Below, piece by piece: positions 53,939 through 63,341 of a DNA stretch of 64,000 bases. The position numbers and the translations under genes were made by a program. This stretch comes from Planctomycetota bacterium (GTDB lineage: Bacteria > Planctomycetota > Phycisphaerae > Phycisphaerales > Phycisphaeraceae): positions 1,736,001-1,800,000 of the forward strand of contig CP066225.1 of NCBI GenBank assembly GCA_016350165.1. The letters are read 5' to 3'. Position 1 is the stretch's first letter; each line of letters starts with the position of its first letter. The notes under the pieces were generated by a model. The model had not been told where the DNA came from. It saw nothing but the letters and a program-made list of their open reading frames with translations, and did not search any database.

Positions 53939-55234
53939 TCAAATATGGATTACTTCTGCGTGTTTGAAGGATTGACCGAGAGCTGCTTTAGAATCAAGTT
54001 CGAGCCAATTATCGAGGAGGTCGGCATAAACGGAACGAAAATCACGATTAAATTTCAGATCGCCTTTCTCGAGGTCAGTGAGTGATGGATAAGTTCCGTG
54101 GATGCCGGTGGGTGATGATGCAAGATGGTTGCCGAAGAGAAACATGAGACCGGCTGCTCCATGATCAGTACCTGCTGAAGCGTTTTGTTGAACACGTCTG
54201 CCGAACTCACTGAATGCGAGTGTCATGACACGATCCTGATCACCTGTGGCCTTTAGTTCTTTGAGGAATGCGTTAACTGAATCGGAAAAGTTTTTGAGTA
54301 GTGTGTTTTGTTTTTGTATTTGATTGGCGTGTGTGTCGAAGCCGCCGAGTGTGACGTAATAGATGCGCGTTGGTAAATCGTTTGCGATCATTGCAGCCAC
54401 TTGTTTGAGTTGATTGGCGAAATTAGTTTGGGGGAACTTTGTTTTAGAAGTACGTTTGACCGCTTTACCTAAACGGTCGGATGCGATCTGCGCATCGAGT
54501 GAAGTTCTGTAAATAAAATCAAGAGTTGGATTGTTCGTTGTGAGATTCGAATTTTGAATTTGTTCGTAGTACTTATCAAGAGATTTATTTGAACCTTTGG
54601 CAATCCAGCGGAGTGATTCGGGGTTTTGATATGCGATTGGTTTGATACGTTTTCCTTGTACGGCAGTTGTCGCGATCGCACCAATACTAATAATTGAGAG
54701 CGCCTGGTTAGTTGTGAGTGGTTTGTTTTTTGGTAAGGAAGCGTCGAAAGCTTTGCCGATCCAGCCTTGAGATTTTGGATTGGTATCGCCTGCATGATAA
54801 ACATCCATCGATGCAAAATGAGAACGGTTTGGATTAGGGTAACCAATACCAGGGAGAATAGCGCATTGATTAGAGAGTGCGAGCTCGTGAATATGTGACA
54901 TGTTGGGATTGAGGCCGAGCCCTTGGGTTTGGTCGAGCGTGAGGATGTCAGATTCATTGATTTTGATTTGAGGCCTTGCGTTGTAGTATGCGGATTCGCC
55001 GAAAGGGATGAGCGTATTGAGCCCGTCGTTACCGCCTGAGAGTTGAATGACAACGAGGATACGATCCTCGGGGACGCCGGGAAGTGAAGATGTTGCAGCA
55101 TCAGCGTAAGGTGCGGCGAGTAGATTTGAACTACTCATCAAAAAGCTGGGGACAGTCGTTGCGGCTGATGCAAGAACGAGACTTGTGTTTAAGAATTGAC
55201 GACGTGTGTAGTTGTTTACTTTTTGATCAGTCAT
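53939..55234 (-). CDS. DUF1501 family exported protein
   Basis: 431 residues from the ATG at 55234, with CGGAG nine bases upstream. A Tat motif YTRRQFL and hydrophobic stretch form the signal. VVIQLSGGNDGLNTLIP, NRSHFASMDVYHAG and TLGGFDTHANQ are DUF1501 signatures, related to sulfatase/alkaline-phosphatase-like enzymes. TLAFSEFGRRVQQNASAGTDHG is the other conserved block. Nearly always paired with DUF1800, as here (59 bp apart). Function is not established. Confidence 0.9.
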   Translation of the reverse strand: MTDQKVNNYTRRQFLNTSLVLASAATTVPSFLMSSSNLLAAPYADAATSSLPGVPEDRILVVIQLSGGNDGLNTLIPFGESAYYNARPQIKINESDILTLDQTQGLGLNPNMSHIHELALSNQCAILPGIGYPNPNRSHFASMDVYHAGDTNPKSQGWIGKAFDASLPKNKPLTTNQALSIISIGAIATTAVQGKRIKPIAYQNPESLRWIAKGSNKSLDKYYEQIQNSNLTTNNPTLDFIYRTSLDAQIASDRLGKAVKRTSKTKFPQTNFANQLKQVAAMIANDLPTRIYYVTLGGFDTHANQIQKQNTLLKNFSDSVNAFLKELKATGDQDRVMTLAFSEFGRRVQQNASAGTDHGAAGLMFLFGNHLASSPTGIHGTYPSLTDLEKGDLKFNRDFRSVYADLLDNWLELDSKAALGQSFKHAEVIHI

Positions 55235-55293
55235 TTTCACAGGCTCCGAGACTGTCGGTCATATCTAATCGTTGAATAGTACTAAAATGGTCA

Positions 55294-56790
55294 CTAACAA
55301 AGTTGATATTCTGGCATGGTTGTCAGGAGTAATAAGAGTTGGATGAGTGATTGGCGATCGAGGTTTTCTTGTGAGCTAACGAAGCTATATAGTGGTTGTT
55401 TTCGATTGGCGGGGATGTCGCCGAGCGTTAGATTTGCGAGATGATCAACAATAGTGCGAGAAGGCGTGCTTGATAAATCAAAATTCTTCACAAGCGGCAT
55501 GGGGTCGTATGCGTTGGTGTTGTTGAATTTATGTTTTTTGCGGCCAAATTTTGTTCCTGCGATCATAGCGGTCGTGAAGTTATGCCTAGCGACGAGTGTT
55601 GAGGTGTTGATCCATGATTGGCCGACGTCCCAACCTGCGACTGAGGGGGGTTCGAAAGGCTGCTGCCCCATCATTTTGGTTGCATAACGAAGTGCTCGAT
55701 CACTACGCACGTTTACTGAGAGAGAACGAACTGTTGTTGCGAGTAAATGGATAGGACTTTTTACTTTGCGGCCTACGATGTTTGGATCGTAGAAATGCTG
55801 TGACTCGAAGAGGACTGTCAAGGCTGAGGAGATTTTATAGTTATTATTACGTAATGTTGCAGCCAGTTGACCAATGACTTGCTGTTGATCGGTCGTCAAA
55901 TCTGATTCAAGATCGGTTATATCTGCGACGAAATGACGATAGATTTTAAATGCGATAAAACGTGAGCACTGAATATTGTTCAGCAGCAAGTTGACAAAAT
56001 CATCGCCGGTGTGAGTGCCGGTTTCGCCGAGAATGGTTTTGGTTTGTGAATCATGATTGCGTTTATTGAATGAAAAATCATTGTCATTAAATGTAAAACC
56101 CGTAAGAGCGCGTGCGCCTTCGCGGATATCGTCTTCGGTGTAATGCCCTTCACCTAATGTAAAAAGTTCCATCAACTCACGAGCGAGATTTTCGTTGGGT
56201 TTTCTTTTGTTGTTTTGATTGTTATTGAGAAACTTGATCATGGCTGGATCACGTATGATGGCGCGTGCGAGATCAGCGAATGAACCTGATGCGTTTTCGC
56301 GGAAGAGATTGTTTTGCTGATACATAAGGTATGCATCACGTACGCTTTGTTGTTTGGAAGCAAAATGTGAATGCCAAAGAAGTGTGAGGCGTTCTTCGAG
56401 TGGACGAGGGGTTGCGAACATACGCTTGAGCCACCACATTTGAAGTTCGGAAAACATATCACGATCTTCACCAATGCGATCTTTTCGTTGGCTGCGTAGT
56501 TCTTTTAACTCTTTATCTTTTTTTTCTTTGCGTAGTTTTTGAATCATCATGCGTTCTTGCCGCGAAGGAGGGCGCATGACGTCGGGGTTCAGATCAATAC
56601 TAGGAAGATTGCCGTCATCAATGGTGAAGTAGTTTACCAGCTCTTTAACTGCCTTTTTCAGGCCAAGTGCGGCGTAACGATCGACTTCATCTGTTGTCGC
56701 ACCGAAGCCTGCACGCCAAAGAAGATGCCTCGCTTGAAACCATTTAAACTCTGAATCAGCAAGCGGTAAAAGAGATGTGTTGGTATTCAT
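55294..56790 (-). CDS. DUF1800 family protein
   Basis: 498 residues from the ATG at 56790, with AGGA eight bases upstream; an in-frame start at 56928 gives an implausible leader. ARHLLWRAGFGATTDEVDR, MWWLKRMFATPRPLEERLTL, LWHSHFASKQQSVRD, NENLARELMELFTLGEGHYT and FEPPSVAGWDVGQSWINTST are DUF1800 hallmarks. It is usually co-transcribed with DUF1501. There is no signal peptide in the chosen frame, which is usual for the family. Function unknown. Confidence 0.9.
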   Translation of the reverse strand: MNTNTSLLPLADSEFKWFQARHLLWRAGFGATTDEVDRYAALGLKKAVKELVNYFTIDDGNLPSIDLNPDVMRPPSRQERMMIQKLRKEKKDKELKELRSQRKDRIGEDRDMFSELQMWWLKRMFATPRPLEERLTLLWHSHFASKQQSVRDAYLMYQQNNLFRENASGSFADLARAIIRDPAMIKFLNNNQNNKRKPNENLARELMELFTLGEGHYTEDDIREGARALTGFTFNDNDFSFNKRNHDSQTKTILGETGTHTGDDFVNLLLNNIQCSRFIAFKIYRHFVADITDLESDLTTDQQQVIGQLAATLRNNNYKISSALTVLFESQHFYDPNIVGRKVKSPIHLLATTVRSLSVNVRSDRALRYATKMMGQQPFEPPSVAGWDVGQSWINTSTLVARHNFTTAMIAGTKFGRKKHKFNNTNAYDPMPLVKNFDLSSTPSRTIVDHLANLTLGDIPANRKQPLYSFVSSQENLDRQSLIQLLLLLTTMPEYQLC

Positions 56791-57006
56791 ATCGCATTTC
56801 CTGTTATTTAAACAGAGATATAGATAGAACGAATTTGATGAATTGATATTGCAAAAAAGATACTGCTTGGAGATCAGACATGTCTTTACCGAAAAAGATA
56901 GCACATGGCCATTTTTTAATCGTTTCAATTATTTTGAAATAAAAATTAATCGAAAAAGCCATTAAACATCTAATTTTTAAGGGTTTTGTGATCTAATCAT
57001 GAGTTA

Positions 57007-57032
57007 GCGCTAATCTAAGCATATATTAGCGC
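57007..57032. repeat. Inverted repeat, possible operator
   Basis: Perfect 8-bp arms GCGCTAAT / ATTAGCGC with a 10-nt spacer, about 215 bp upstream of the DUF1800 start. The spacing of arm centres (about 18 bp) suits a dimeric regulator. Confidence 0.45.
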
Positions 57033-57341
57033 CCTGCAAAAAAATCTAAAAGTTTTATGTATTTTTAAGTAGATACTCTAATGTGTGCAAGCTATTTGCC
57101 GATGATGGAGGTACAAAAGACGGCAGCAAACAATCTGCTTAAAAGTGAATAAATAAAGTACAAGTTCGATCAGAGTAAAATATGAATTTCAAATAGATGA
57201 ATTGCTGCTTAGGTATTTCAATTCGACGTTTACAAGCTGTATAGCTCAGAATGATATGAATGCCGACAACTTATAACTGACAGTTTCATATTTGGTTAAA
57301 GCGAAACTTCACTTACGCTAAATCAAATATTTGCCCCCGTT

Positions 57342-57381
57342 GAGATGCAATGGTATGCCCACTGATTGCATCTCTTTTTTT
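57342..57381 (+). terminator. Orphan + strand terminator
   Basis: A perfect 10-bp stem GAGATGCAAT / ATTGCATCTC with a 13-nt loop, then seven T. There is no + strand gene within several kb upstream. Confidence 0.8.
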
Positions 57382-57390
57382 ATATATGAA

Positions 57391-57418
57391 ACAAAACAGC
57401 ATCACCAAGATGATGCTG
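57391..57418 (-). terminator. Terminator after the histidine kinase gene
   Basis: Stem CAGCATCA / TGATGCTG with 6-nt loop; on the minus strand it is followed by TTTTGTTT. It lies about 105 bp past the stop. Confidence 0.75.
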
Positions 57419-57524
57419 CAATTATTGTTGATATGAAATTCTTACAAAAACGGGCTAAAACCATATTATTCAGCATGTGGCCACCATACAGGGTAACCTA
57501 TTCTCAAATAAAAGATCAATGGAA

Positions 57525-59180
57525 TTAATATGGGCCTTGCGTGTCGGCAGAGTGAGGTTGCTGCTCGGTATTGGTTGGAAGGATGATGCGGAAGGTTGTG
57601 CCTTTGTCGTCGGCAGTATCGATCTGTATTTTGCCGCCATGCTCTTCGACAACCTTTTTGGTAACGACAAGACCAAGCCCTGTTCCACGCAAGCCTTTGG
57701 TTGAGTGGAATGGCTGGAAGAGACGTTTTTGCGTTTCAGGTGGGATGCCGATGCCGTTGTCACGGACTTGAATAAGCACAACTTCCTTATCGGGAATGTA
57801 TTCTGCCTTTAGAGTAACCACACCTGATTCAGGTTCGCATGCGTCGAGGCCGTTATTCACAAGATTGAGTACAGCTTGATGAACACCGCCCGGGTCGAGT
57901 GGGACGGGAGGCATGTCGTTGTCGAAATCAGAGATGAGAGCAACTTGTTTTGAATCATACGATTGCTGCATGAGGGCAATGATTTCGGTGAGGATTTGAG
58001 GGAGGTTTGTCATGACAATTTCTGGCTTGCGCTGTTTGGAGAACGCGAGCATGTTCATGGCGAGTTCGTAGATGCGTTGCTGATTGCGTGCGACGATGTC
58101 CCAGCCGTTTTTCAGAACGGTAATATTGTTTTTGCGCATGCCGAGTTCGACGACTTCGGCGCCACCTCGCATACCTTGAAGAATATTTTTGATTGAGTGT
58201 GAGAGTGAAGCGACTGTTTGGCCAACGGCAGCGAGGCGTTCAGCTTTGACACGTGCCTCATAAAGACGTGCGTTTGCGAGGGCGAGACCTGTGTGTACGC
58301 CGATGGTTGTGAGAAGTGCGAGTTGATCTTCGGTGTAGGTGTAGTTTTTGATCATGGAGTCAACTTGGATGACGCCATAGATTTTGTCTTTGAATTTGAT
58401 GGGGACACACATGGCGGAGCGGATGCCGTAGGACTGAACGGAGTCGCCGGTGGCGAAACGCTGGTCGTTCATGGCATTGGCGGAGAGGACGCCGACTTTT
58501 TTCTGGATCACGTAGCGGACGATGGTTTTAGAGATAGCAATTGGCTTTGCTTCTTCACCGGGTTTACCGCCGGCCGCTTTGGTGCGGATTACAACGGGAT
58601 CGTAGTTTTCGTCTGTTTTGTCTGGGTTTGTGCGTAGGAGGATGAAGCCGCGGTCAGCGTCAAAGTAGTTAAAGACGATGTCCATGACTTTATCGAGTAG
58701 TTCTTGACGATCTGAGACTGTACCGATGAGTGAGGTGAGTTCGTAGATAACTTTGAGTTGGAATTCTGCATCGGAGCCGGGGGAGGGAACGGACATGACC
58801 ATTGAATCATCATTGGATTCAACGGTATGCTCGACAGAGATGTCGATTTCATCGCGGCCCGCCAGACGGACAGGCGCGGCTTTGCGTTGTGGTTCGTCGC
58901 CGAAGAGAAGCAGTGTCGTTCCGGTTCTAATTTGGTCACCGGGGTGGAGAATCACTTTGGAGCCAACGAGTGTTCCATTGACGTACGTGCCGTTGGATGA
59001 GTGGAGGTCACGAATGATCCACGAACCTTCATCGGGCGTGAGTTCAGCGTGACGACGCGAGATGGTTTGGTCGTTGAGTGGTAGTGCCTCGGAAGAACGG
59101 CCGATCTGTTGCGGCTCGTTGGCTGGGAGTTCGAAGCGACGACCTTTTTCCGGTCCCTGTAATACGGTCAATACGAGCAA
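57525..59180 (-). CDS. FHA-GAF sensor histidine kinase
   Basis: 551 residues from a TTG at 59180 with GGAG six bases upstream; another TTG lies at 59192. An N-terminal FHA domain (about 10-100: IGRSSEALPLNDQTISRRHA, LHSSNGTYVNG) reads phospho-Thr. A GAF domain (about 140-300) carries DADRGFILLR and GIRSAMCVPIKFKDKIYGVI. The dimerisation box SLSHSIKNILQGMRGG holds the phospho-accepting His. The ATPase part has NLVNNGLDAC (N box), DNGIGIPP (G1) and GTGLGLVVTKKVVEEHGG (G2). It is an orphan kinase, with no response regulator adjacent. Confidence 0.9.
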   Translation of the reverse strand: MLVLTVLQGPEKGRRFELPANEPQQIGRSSEALPLNDQTISRRHAELTPDEGSWIIRDLHSSNGTYVNGTLVGSKVILHPGDQIRTGTTLLLFGDEPQRKAAPVRLAGRDEIDISVEHTVESNDDSMVMSVPSPGSDAEFQLKVIYELTSLIGTVSDRQELLDKVMDIVFNYFDADRGFILLRTNPDKTDENYDPVVIRTKAAGGKPGEEAKPIAISKTIVRYVIQKKVGVLSANAMNDQRFATGDSVQSYGIRSAMCVPIKFKDKIYGVIQVDSMIKNYTYTEDQLALLTTIGVHTGLALANARLYEARVKAERLAAVGQTVASLSHSIKNILQGMRGGAEVVELGMRKNNITVLKNGWDIVARNQQRIYELAMNMLAFSKQRKPEIVMTNLPQILTEIIALMQQSYDSKQVALISDFDNDMPPVPLDPGGVHQAVLNLVNNGLDACEPESGVVTLKAEYIPDKEVVLIQVRDNGIGIPPETQKRLFQPFHSTKGLRGTGLGLVVTKKVVEEHGGKIQIDTADDKGTTFRIILPTNTEQQPHSADTQGPY

Positions 59181-59192
59181 GGCTAACTCCAA

Positions 59193-59224
59193 GTTAGTGC
59201 TAGTGGTTAGTGCTAGTGCTAGTT
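59193..59224. repeat. Short tandem repeat upstream of the histidine kinase
   Basis: Irregular repeats of GTTAGTGCTAGT and GCTAGT between the kinase start and argH stop. It is probably slippage-prone, close to the kinase ribosome site. Confidence 0.6.
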
Positions 59225-59252
59225 GAGGTATTGAGGGATGAGGTTATGAGAA

Positions 59253-59275
59253 GCCCACGCCGCTGGGGCGTGGGC
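59253..59275 (-). terminator. Possible terminator after argH
   Basis: A GC-rich stem GCCCACGC / GCGTGGGC with a 7-nt loop, 20 bp past the argH stop. No good U-run follows, so it may be only an mRNA-stabilising hairpin. Confidence 0.4.
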
Positions 59276-59294
59276 GATACAGTCTAACTGATGA

Positions 59295-60737
59295 TTAGTC
59301 GTTCGCGAGCACTTTTTTCCAGTGAGCGAGTTGGGCTTTGAAGCCGGGGAGGCCTGAGTTGCCGGAGGACTGGTAACGCTTAACGACGTTTTGTGGGGTG
59401 AGCCAATCGTAGACGTCTTTGTCGAAGGTGACGTTGAACTCTTTGGTTGCTTCGGCCATCTGCTCGATGGTGAGATCGGAGAGTTCGGTGAGGTTGTCGG
59501 CTTGACATTTACGGACGAGTGAGCCGACGACCTGGTGAGAGGTGCGGAATGGGACACCGCGATTGACGAGGTATTCTGCGAGTGAGGTTGCATCGAGGAA
59601 ACCTTCGTTGAGTTTCTTAGCAATGTGCTCACCTTTGAAGCGTGTTGTTTTGACGATGTTTGTTGCCATGTCGAGGCAGTCACAGACAGCGTCGTATGCT
59701 GTGAAGATGAAACGCTTGTCTTCTTGGAGGTCACGGTTGTAGCCGACGGTGATACCTTTGGTCATGGTTAAGAGTGCAACTAACTGGCCATAGACGCCGG
59801 AGACTTTGCCACGAACGAGTTCGAGCATGTCTGGATTTTGCTTTTGCGGCATCATGGATGAGCCGGTGGTGTAGAGATCGTCGAGCTTGATGAATGAAAA
59901 TTCGGTGGATGCGTAGATGATCCACTGCTCTGCCCAACGCGAGAGGGTCATTGCGGTCATGGAAAGCGCGTAAACGAAATCGAGGCCAGCGTCGCGCGAT
60001 GCGGTGCCGTCGATTGAGTTCATGGATGCGGGACCAACACCGAGCGCGTCCGCGGTGATGTTGCGGTCGAGTGGGAGTGACGAACCGGCAATTGCGCCAG
60101 ACCCGAGTGGGTTTTCTGGGTATGAGTGAACGAGAGCAGAAAGACGTTGCTGAGCGCGGTCGATTGCTGCGACCCAAGCCATGAGCTCGCCGCCTGCGAC
60201 GATGGGTTGAGCGCGTTGGAGGTGAGTGTATGAAGGCATGACGACTTCGCCATCTTTTTCGGCGAGGGAAACGTAGGCTTCAATGAGGTTGGTGTATTTC
60301 TTGTCGATCTCGTGATATGCGTCTGCGATCCAGAGCTTGAGATCGAGTGCAACTTGGTCGTTACGCGAACGGCCGGTGTGGAGCTTGCGACCTGCATCGC
60401 CTGTTTTGGCGACGAGTGCAGCTTCGACACACATGTGTACGTCTTCGAGTTCGACGTTCCAGCCAGTCCAGTTGTCACCTTGCTCGTCGATTTCGGATTC
60501 GATTTCGGTGAGGCCACGTGTGATCTCGGCGAGGTCTTGATCCGTGAGAAGATTTTGAGCGCGGAGCATGTTTGCGTGTGCGAGTGAGCCCGCGATGTCT
60601 TGTTTGTATAGACGGGTGTCGTAGTCGAGTGAGGCTACGAAGCGAGCGGCAAGTGGGTCGGCAGCAGAACCTTCGCCTGCTTTTGCGTGTTCCCAAGGCT
60701 TAACGACTGGTGACGATTTGGAAGTTTCATTGCTCAT
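59295..60737 (-). CDS. argH: Argininosuccinate lyase
   Basis: 480 residues. GRSRNDQVALDLKLW and the fumarase-superfamily signature GSSMMPQKQNPD (catalytic Ser loop) are intact; THLQRAQP holds the conserved His. It catalyses the last step of arginine synthesis, argininosuccinate to arginine plus fumarate. The N-terminus (KPWEHAKAGEGSAADPLAAR) has a variant of the common WGGRF motif. Neighbours are not arginine genes; 48 bp upstream ends the PLP-enzyme gene. Confidence 0.93.
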   Translation of the reverse strand: MSNETSKSSPVVKPWEHAKAGEGSAADPLAARFVASLDYDTRLYKQDIAGSLAHANMLRAQNLLTDQDLAEITRGLTEIESEIDEQGDNWTGWNVELEDVHMCVEAALVAKTGDAGRKLHTGRSRNDQVALDLKLWIADAYHEIDKKYTNLIEAYVSLAEKDGEVVMPSYTHLQRAQPIVAGGELMAWVAAIDRAQQRLSALVHSYPENPLGSGAIAGSSLPLDRNITADALGVGPASMNSIDGTASRDAGLDFVYALSMTAMTLSRWAEQWIIYASTEFSFIKLDDLYTTGSSMMPQKQNPDMLELVRGKVSGVYGQLVALLTMTKGITVGYNRDLQEDKRFIFTAYDAVCDCLDMATNIVKTTRFKGEHIAKKLNEGFLDATSLAEYLVNRGVPFRTSHQVVGSLVRKCQADNLTELSDLTIEQMAEATKEFNVTFDKDVYDWLTPQNVVKRYQSSGNSGLPGFKAQLAHWKKVLAND

Positions 60738-60785
60738 GGGGTCATTGTAGCTGGAATAGGGGATTCTGGCCTGTGGTGGATAGGA

Positions 60786-61910
60786 TCAGAATTTAATGGG
60801 AATGAGTTGACCAGTGTTTTCAAAATTGCGGAGCTGATCGAGGTATGGGGCATGGTCGATGTCGTTAGATTTGAGCCAATCGGGGTTGTAGAAGGTATCG
60901 AGATAACGGGAACCGGGATCGCAGATGACGGTGGCGACATTGATGGGTTGGGATTGCTGAGATGCATGTGCGATGTATTGGAGGGAGCCGTAGACGTTGG
61001 TGCCGGTGGAGCCGCCGACTTTACGATCGAGGATGGATTCGAGCCAATGGATGGTGGCGATTGATGCAGGATCGGGGATTTTAAGGACAGTATCGATGAC
61101 TGAAGTGACGAATGAGGGTTGCGGCTTCGGCTGGCCGATGCCTTCGATGCGAGAACTGTGAGATGAGCGAAGTTCGGAATCGCGCGTGGAGAAATAGTCA
61201 GCGTAGACGGAATGATCGGGGTCAACGACGCAGAGGCGTGTGTTCTTATATAGATTGTGCTGATAGCGGATGTAGCGACCAATGGTGGCGGAGGTGCCGC
61301 CGGTGCCAGCAGACATGACGACCCAGTCGAGGTTGGGGTTAGGTTCAAGCTGCATTTGCTCGAAAAGTCGTTCTGCGATGTTATTGCTGCCACGCCAATC
61401 GGTTGCGCGCTCGGCGAAGGTAAATTGATCCATGTAATGGCCGTCGAGTTCGAGGGCTAGCTTGGCTGCTTCCTCGTAAATATTGTGTGGCGGAACTTTG
61501 TGGGTTTTGCCGCCATAGAACTCGATTTTTTTGATCTTTTCCTGAGCGGTGTTTTTTGGGATGACCGCTATGAATGGGAGACCGAGCAATTGAGCGAAGT
61601 ATGCTTCAGAGATGGCAGTGTTGCCTGAGGAGGCTTCGATGATGTGAGTGTTTTGTTTGATATGCCCGTTGGCGAGGCCGAAGAGGAAGAGGGATCGAGC
61701 GAGGCGGTGCTTGAGTGAGCCTGACGGGTGAATGGATTCATCTTTGAGATAAAGGGTGGAACCTTGGAAACAGGGGAGCTGGAGTTTGAGGAGATGGGTG
61801 TCGGCAGACCGCTGATAGTCAGCGTTGATGCGTGAAATGGCATGACAGTGCCAATCGAGCTCGGCAGCCGTCAAGGAGCGATCGGGGTATGGGGCGGACT
61901 GATGAGGCAA
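60786..61910 (-). CDS. PLP-dependent cysteine synthase family protein (Cds1-like)
   Basis: 374 residues from a TTG at 61910 with GGAG eight bases upstream; 61952 is an upstream alternative. The PLP Lys is in IHPSGSLKHRLARSL; EASSGNTAISEAYFAQL binds the substrate carboxylate; SAGTGGTSATIGRYI is the phosphate-binding loop; VGGSTGTNVYG and VICDPGSRYL follow. The overall pattern, with a long N-terminus and HPSGSLKHR, is that of the cysteine synthase/cysteine desulfhydrase Cds1 subgroup. Whether it makes or degrades cysteine cannot be told from sequence. Confidence 0.85.
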   Translation of the reverse strand: MPHQSAPYPDRSLTAAELDWHCHAISRINADYQRSADTHLLKLQLPCFQGSTLYLKDESIHPSGSLKHRLARSLFLFGLANGHIKQNTHIIEASSGNTAISEAYFAQLLGLPFIAVIPKNTAQEKIKKIEFYGGKTHKVPPHNIYEEAAKLALELDGHYMDQFTFAERATDWRGSNNIAERLFEQMQLEPNPNLDWVVMSAGTGGTSATIGRYIRYQHNLYKNTRLCVVDPDHSVYADYFSTRDSELRSSHSSRIEGIGQPKPQPSFVTSVIDTVLKIPDPASIATIHWLESILDRKVGGSTGTNVYGSLQYIAHASQQSQPINVATVICDPGSRYLDTFYNPDWLKSNDIDHAPYLDQLRNFENTGQLIPIKF

Positions 61911-62055
61911 GACTGTAACTCCTGAAATGACAATAAATTGCGAAACGATCAATTCATAAAAACTACATACACAATCGCATATACGGCCTTGTAGATGTCG
62001 GTTAGATTCGTTATACCAACGGAATTTTGATGAGACAGATTAGGTTATCTTAAGG

Positions 62056-62601
62056 CTATAACTCATCCTCATCGGGTGCATTGGGGTCATGTCGTTTGAG
62101 GTAGAACATGGAGTCAGTGGCGCGGGGACCAACGAGGTGGAGTGAGAGTGGGTATTTGGGGCTGCTTTCGAGGTAGAGTGAGAGCAGATGCGTGGCGAAT
62201 TTGATCTGGTTGTCGATGTTCTTCTCAATACGCGCGGTGTCAGTAGGTGAGAGGAAGGTGGAGGTGAGGAAATCCCAGTTTGGATCGAGGCGAACCATGA
62301 GGTGGCCTTCGTCCCATTCAATGGGGTAGCCATGGACATAACCTTCGCCAGTATTTGGGGGATGGAACCAGTAACAGATGAAGCGATCCTTGGAGACGGT
62401 AGACGTATCTTGTGTGCCACCAAGGAGTAAGCGAGCATGCGAAACGCGAATTGGGTTATTGCCGATGCGTTTTCTGGCAATCCAGGCATGACGTTCGAAA
62501 GCGTCATAGAGGCCGACGTGAGCGTAGCTGGTCACTAGCTTGTCGGTGCAATATTTCGGATTGACCTGCTTCTGAGCAGATTGATCGAGGGGGTTAGACA
62601 T
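62056..62601 (-). CDS. Conserved-looking cytosolic protein, unknown
   Basis: 181 residues; AGGG seven bases before the ATG. No signal or membrane segment. Trp/His/Tyr-rich blocks (HAWIARKRIGNNPIRVSHAR, FICYWFHPPN, GHLMVRLDPNWDFLTS) look like a folded domain. It ends in an acidic tail (DPNAPDEDEL). I do not recognise the family. Confidence 0.65.
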   Translation of the reverse strand: MSNPLDQSAQKQVNPKYCTDKLVTSYAHVGLYDAFERHAWIARKRIGNNPIRVSHARLLLGGTQDTSTVSKDRFICYWFHPPNTGEGYVHGYPIEWDEGHLMVRLDPNWDFLTSTFLSPTDTARIEKNIDNQIKFATHLLSLYLESSPKYPLSLHLVGPRATDSMFYLKRHDPNAPDEDEL

Positions 62602-62876
62602 AGGCGATCCCTAGGGTGAAACTGACCATGCGAGGGTATTGTAGTGGATTGTGAGAACGGATAAATCAGACTGGGGATTGGGAAGCTGTAATTTGAGCCA
62701 AATAACCCCCATTTTGTGCACGATGAGAGGTGAATCACACCCGAAGAAGCTACAAGAAGGTATGATTGTCCATCAGTCGTATGAGCCGATATCCTATTCG
62801 GTGAAAAGCTAATATGGGCTCTGATGCCCTGCAGGGGAATAATTTCAGAATTTTGAGACAATCGGAGAGTTTATCA

Positions 62877-63293
62877 ATGAGCGATGCTCCCATTATCACC
62901 GGCCCAAAATCAGTCGGTGTACTAAATAAAGAAGACGATGGCATGGTTACGCTTAAGGTGCCTGGTACTGATTATCAGTTCAAGCTAGTGCCTAAAGGTG
63001 AAACGACCTCCAGCAACGGAGAGATGATCAGCGGCATTATCAGCGCTCAAGCAGAGCGTGTGGATGTGATTACTGCTGGTGGTAAATTTGTTGAGCCGGT
63101 GTATGGTCGCCCACGTCGTGTACAGGGAATGATCACTGGCGGCGATGTGGCTGCAAACGTGATTATCGTCAATGCTGGTGGCGCTGTTGTTCATGCGAAA
63201 CTCATGGACCTTCAGAAAGCTGGCGATTTTATGATTGGCCAGAATGTCAGCTTCGATGTTAAGCCTGGCTCAACTTTCGAGTTATCGAAGTAA
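62877..63293 (+). CDS. Small beta-rich protein, unknown
   Basis: 138 residues from the ATG at 62877 (CGGAG upstream); an ATG at 62814 is less likely. Strand-rich, Gly/Val-rich sequence without signal or membrane segments: VGVLNKEDDGMVTLKVPG, RVDVITAGGKFVEPVYGRPR and RVQGMITGGDVAANVIIVNA. It ends FDVKPGSTFELSK. An OB- or SH3-like barrel is possible; no family recognised. 48 bp before the decarboxylase gene, probably co-transcribed. Confidence 0.7.
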   Translation: MSDAPIITGPKSVGVLNKEDDGMVTLKVPGTDYQFKLVPKGETTSSNGEMISGIISAQAERVDVITAGGKFVEPVYGRPRRVQGMITGGDVAANVIIVNAGGAVVHAKLMDLQKAGDFMIGQNVSFDVKPGSTFELSK

Positions 63294-63341
63294 CATCTGT
63301 TCATCACGCAATCATTTATCGCTCATCAGAAAGCAAACACC

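Larger units (their letters stand above)
56791..57524. other. AT-rich intergenic region with an orphan + strand terminator
   Basis: About 730 bp with no convincing protein gene. It holds an inverted repeat (57007-57032), a strong terminator pointing right (57342-57381) with no + gene upstream, and the minus-strand terminator of the histidine kinase gene (57391-57418). A short + strand RNA between about 56950 and 57381 is possible. Confidence 0.5.

Noticed and set aside
53858-54085. 75-codon + frame with a membrane-like N-terminus, between asnB and the DUF1501 gene
   Set aside because: Two thirds lies antisense to the conserved DUF1501 C-terminus; no ribosome site.
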